Positions 5,088 through 5,693 of a stretch of DNA of 5,693 bases are shown in pieces. Positions within the stretch are counted from its first letter, which is position 1. Every line of letters starts with the position of its first letter. Under the pieces are notes generated by a model. That model did not search any database. It had not been told where the DNA came from and was given only the letters and a program-made list of their open reading frames with translations. Origin of the DNA: Bacillota bacterium (GTDB lineage: Bacteria; Bacillota_E; Sulfobacillia; Sulfobacillales; Sulfobacillaceae); NCBI GenBank assembly GCA_021802225.1, contig JAKAAS010000151.1, positions 1 to 5,693 of the forward strand, given 5' to 3'. A program made the translations under genes and the position numbers.

Positions 5088-5693
5088 TTGGCCACGTCCC
5101 AACCTATTGCCATATTTGATTCCGGGGAAGGCGGCCTGACTGTTCTCAAACGCGCTGTGGCTCTTTATCCCGGGGAGGATTTTATTTATGGCGCGGATTC
5201 GGTGCACTTTCCCTATGGCTCGCGGTCCTTGGAGGATGTGCAGCGGTTGTTCTTGCGATTTCTTGATTTTTTTCTGGCCGAACAGGTCAAAGCGGTCGTC
5301 ATCGCGTGCAACACGGCGACAGCGGCAGCCCTGGACGTCGCCCGGAGAATATCCCCCGTCCCGGTCATCGGAGTTGTGGAACCGGGAGCCCGGAAAGCGG
5401 CGGCCGTGTCGCGCAACCGCCACATCGCCGTCCTGTCCACCTACGCCACCTATAAGTCCGGGGTCTACCTCCGGGCCATCACGGCCAGCAATCAGGCGGC
5501 CCAAGTTGTGCAGCACCCGTGTCCGGCGCTGGTGACGATGGCCGAGGCCGGAGCAACCGATACGGAACAGGCCCGCATGGCGGTGCGGGCCTGCTTGACG
5601 ACGGTATTTGCGTACGGTGTGGATACTGTCGTCCTAGGGTGTACGCACTTTCCCCACATGGAGCGGATTTTTTATGAAGAAATTGCAAGAACA
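5088..5693 (+). CDS. murI: Glutamate racemase, C-terminus beyond the window
   Basis: The enzyme interconverts L- and D-glutamate without a cofactor in the cytoplasm, supplying D-Glu for MurD in peptidoglycan synthesis. The 202 residues visible of about 265 show every hallmark of the Asp/Glu racemase family. IFDSGEGGLTVL carries the catalytic-site Asp-Ser (D11, S12), and HFPYGSRS (about 40-47) is the substrate-loop motif. ACNTATAA carries the first catalytic cysteine (C74) and VLGCTHFPH the second (C185) with its His (H187). The spacing of 111 residues between the cysteines is as expected. No ATG is available near the N-terminus. TTG at 5088 is preferred, with AAGG (5079-5082) 5 bases upstream, giving MATSQPIAIFDSG. 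The adjacent GTG at 5085 sits too close to that site. The reading frame is open to the window end with no defects, so only the last 60 or so residues are missing. Confidence 0.96.
   Translation, partial: MATSQPIAIFDSGEGGLTVLKRAVALYPGEDFIYGADSVHFPYGSRSLEDVQRLFLRFLDFFLAEQVKAVVIACNTATAAALDVARRISPVPVIGVVEPGARKAAAVSRNRHIAVLSTYATYKSGVYLRAITASNQAAQVVQHPCPALVTMAEAGATDTEQARMAVRACLTTVFAYGVDTVVLGCTHFPHMERIFYEEIART

Noticed and set aside
5188..5535. Plus- and minus-strand frames within murI
   Set aside because: They are shadows; the racemase frame carries all catalytic motifs.
1..5693. CRISPR array, tRNA or rRNA genes
   Set aside because: No regularly spaced repeats, and no cloverleaf or rRNA-like sequence was seen.

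Overview
The window looks like a bacterial chromosome segment of moderate GC. It uses Gram-positive-like signals: strong AGGAGG-type ribosome binding sites, GTG and TTG starts, and a lipoprotein with a Ser/Thr/Pro-rich stalk. A Bacillota lineage such as the thermoacidophilic Sulfobacillus group is my guess. That is an inference from style only, because no rRNA or marker gene is present.

Layout. Bases 1-93 (minus) may hold the start of a gene that runs off the left edge. Bases 151-870 (minus) encode a secreted lipoprotein of unknown function. Bases 871-2565 carry no intact gene and read as a graveyard of mobile DNA. They contain three related copies of a 20-40 bp repeat (1162-1483), a truncated methyltransferase-like gene end (1508-1728, minus), a 45-bp near-perfect palindrome (1729-1773), and a highly structured stretch (about 1791-2125, plus). 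The structured stretch has the look of the omega/HEARO RNA that guides IscB nucleases, but no iscB gene follows it. A small hydrophobic ORF and a hairpin come after it.

Bases 2566-3507 (minus) encode a two-helix channel with a cytoplasmic RCK (TrkA-N/TrkA-C) module. Its selectivity filter reads TVSDSR where K+ channels have TVGYGD. Bases 3508-3748 form a divergent intergenic region with a perfect 10-bp stem-loop and an extended -10 promoter. Bases 3749-4993 (plus) encode a 12-helix-type MFS transporter. Bases 5088-5693 (plus) encode glutamate racemase (murI), cut by the right edge, with its own good promoter (5025-5053) and a TTG start.

Working together: the channel and the MFS transporter are divergently transcribed and could share control through the intergenic palindrome. 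murI is a housekeeping cell-wall gene (D-glutamate for peptidoglycan) with its own promoter. The most unusual items are the apparent stand-alone guide RNA beside a long palindrome that interrupts a gene fragment, and the channel whose K+ filter is missing.
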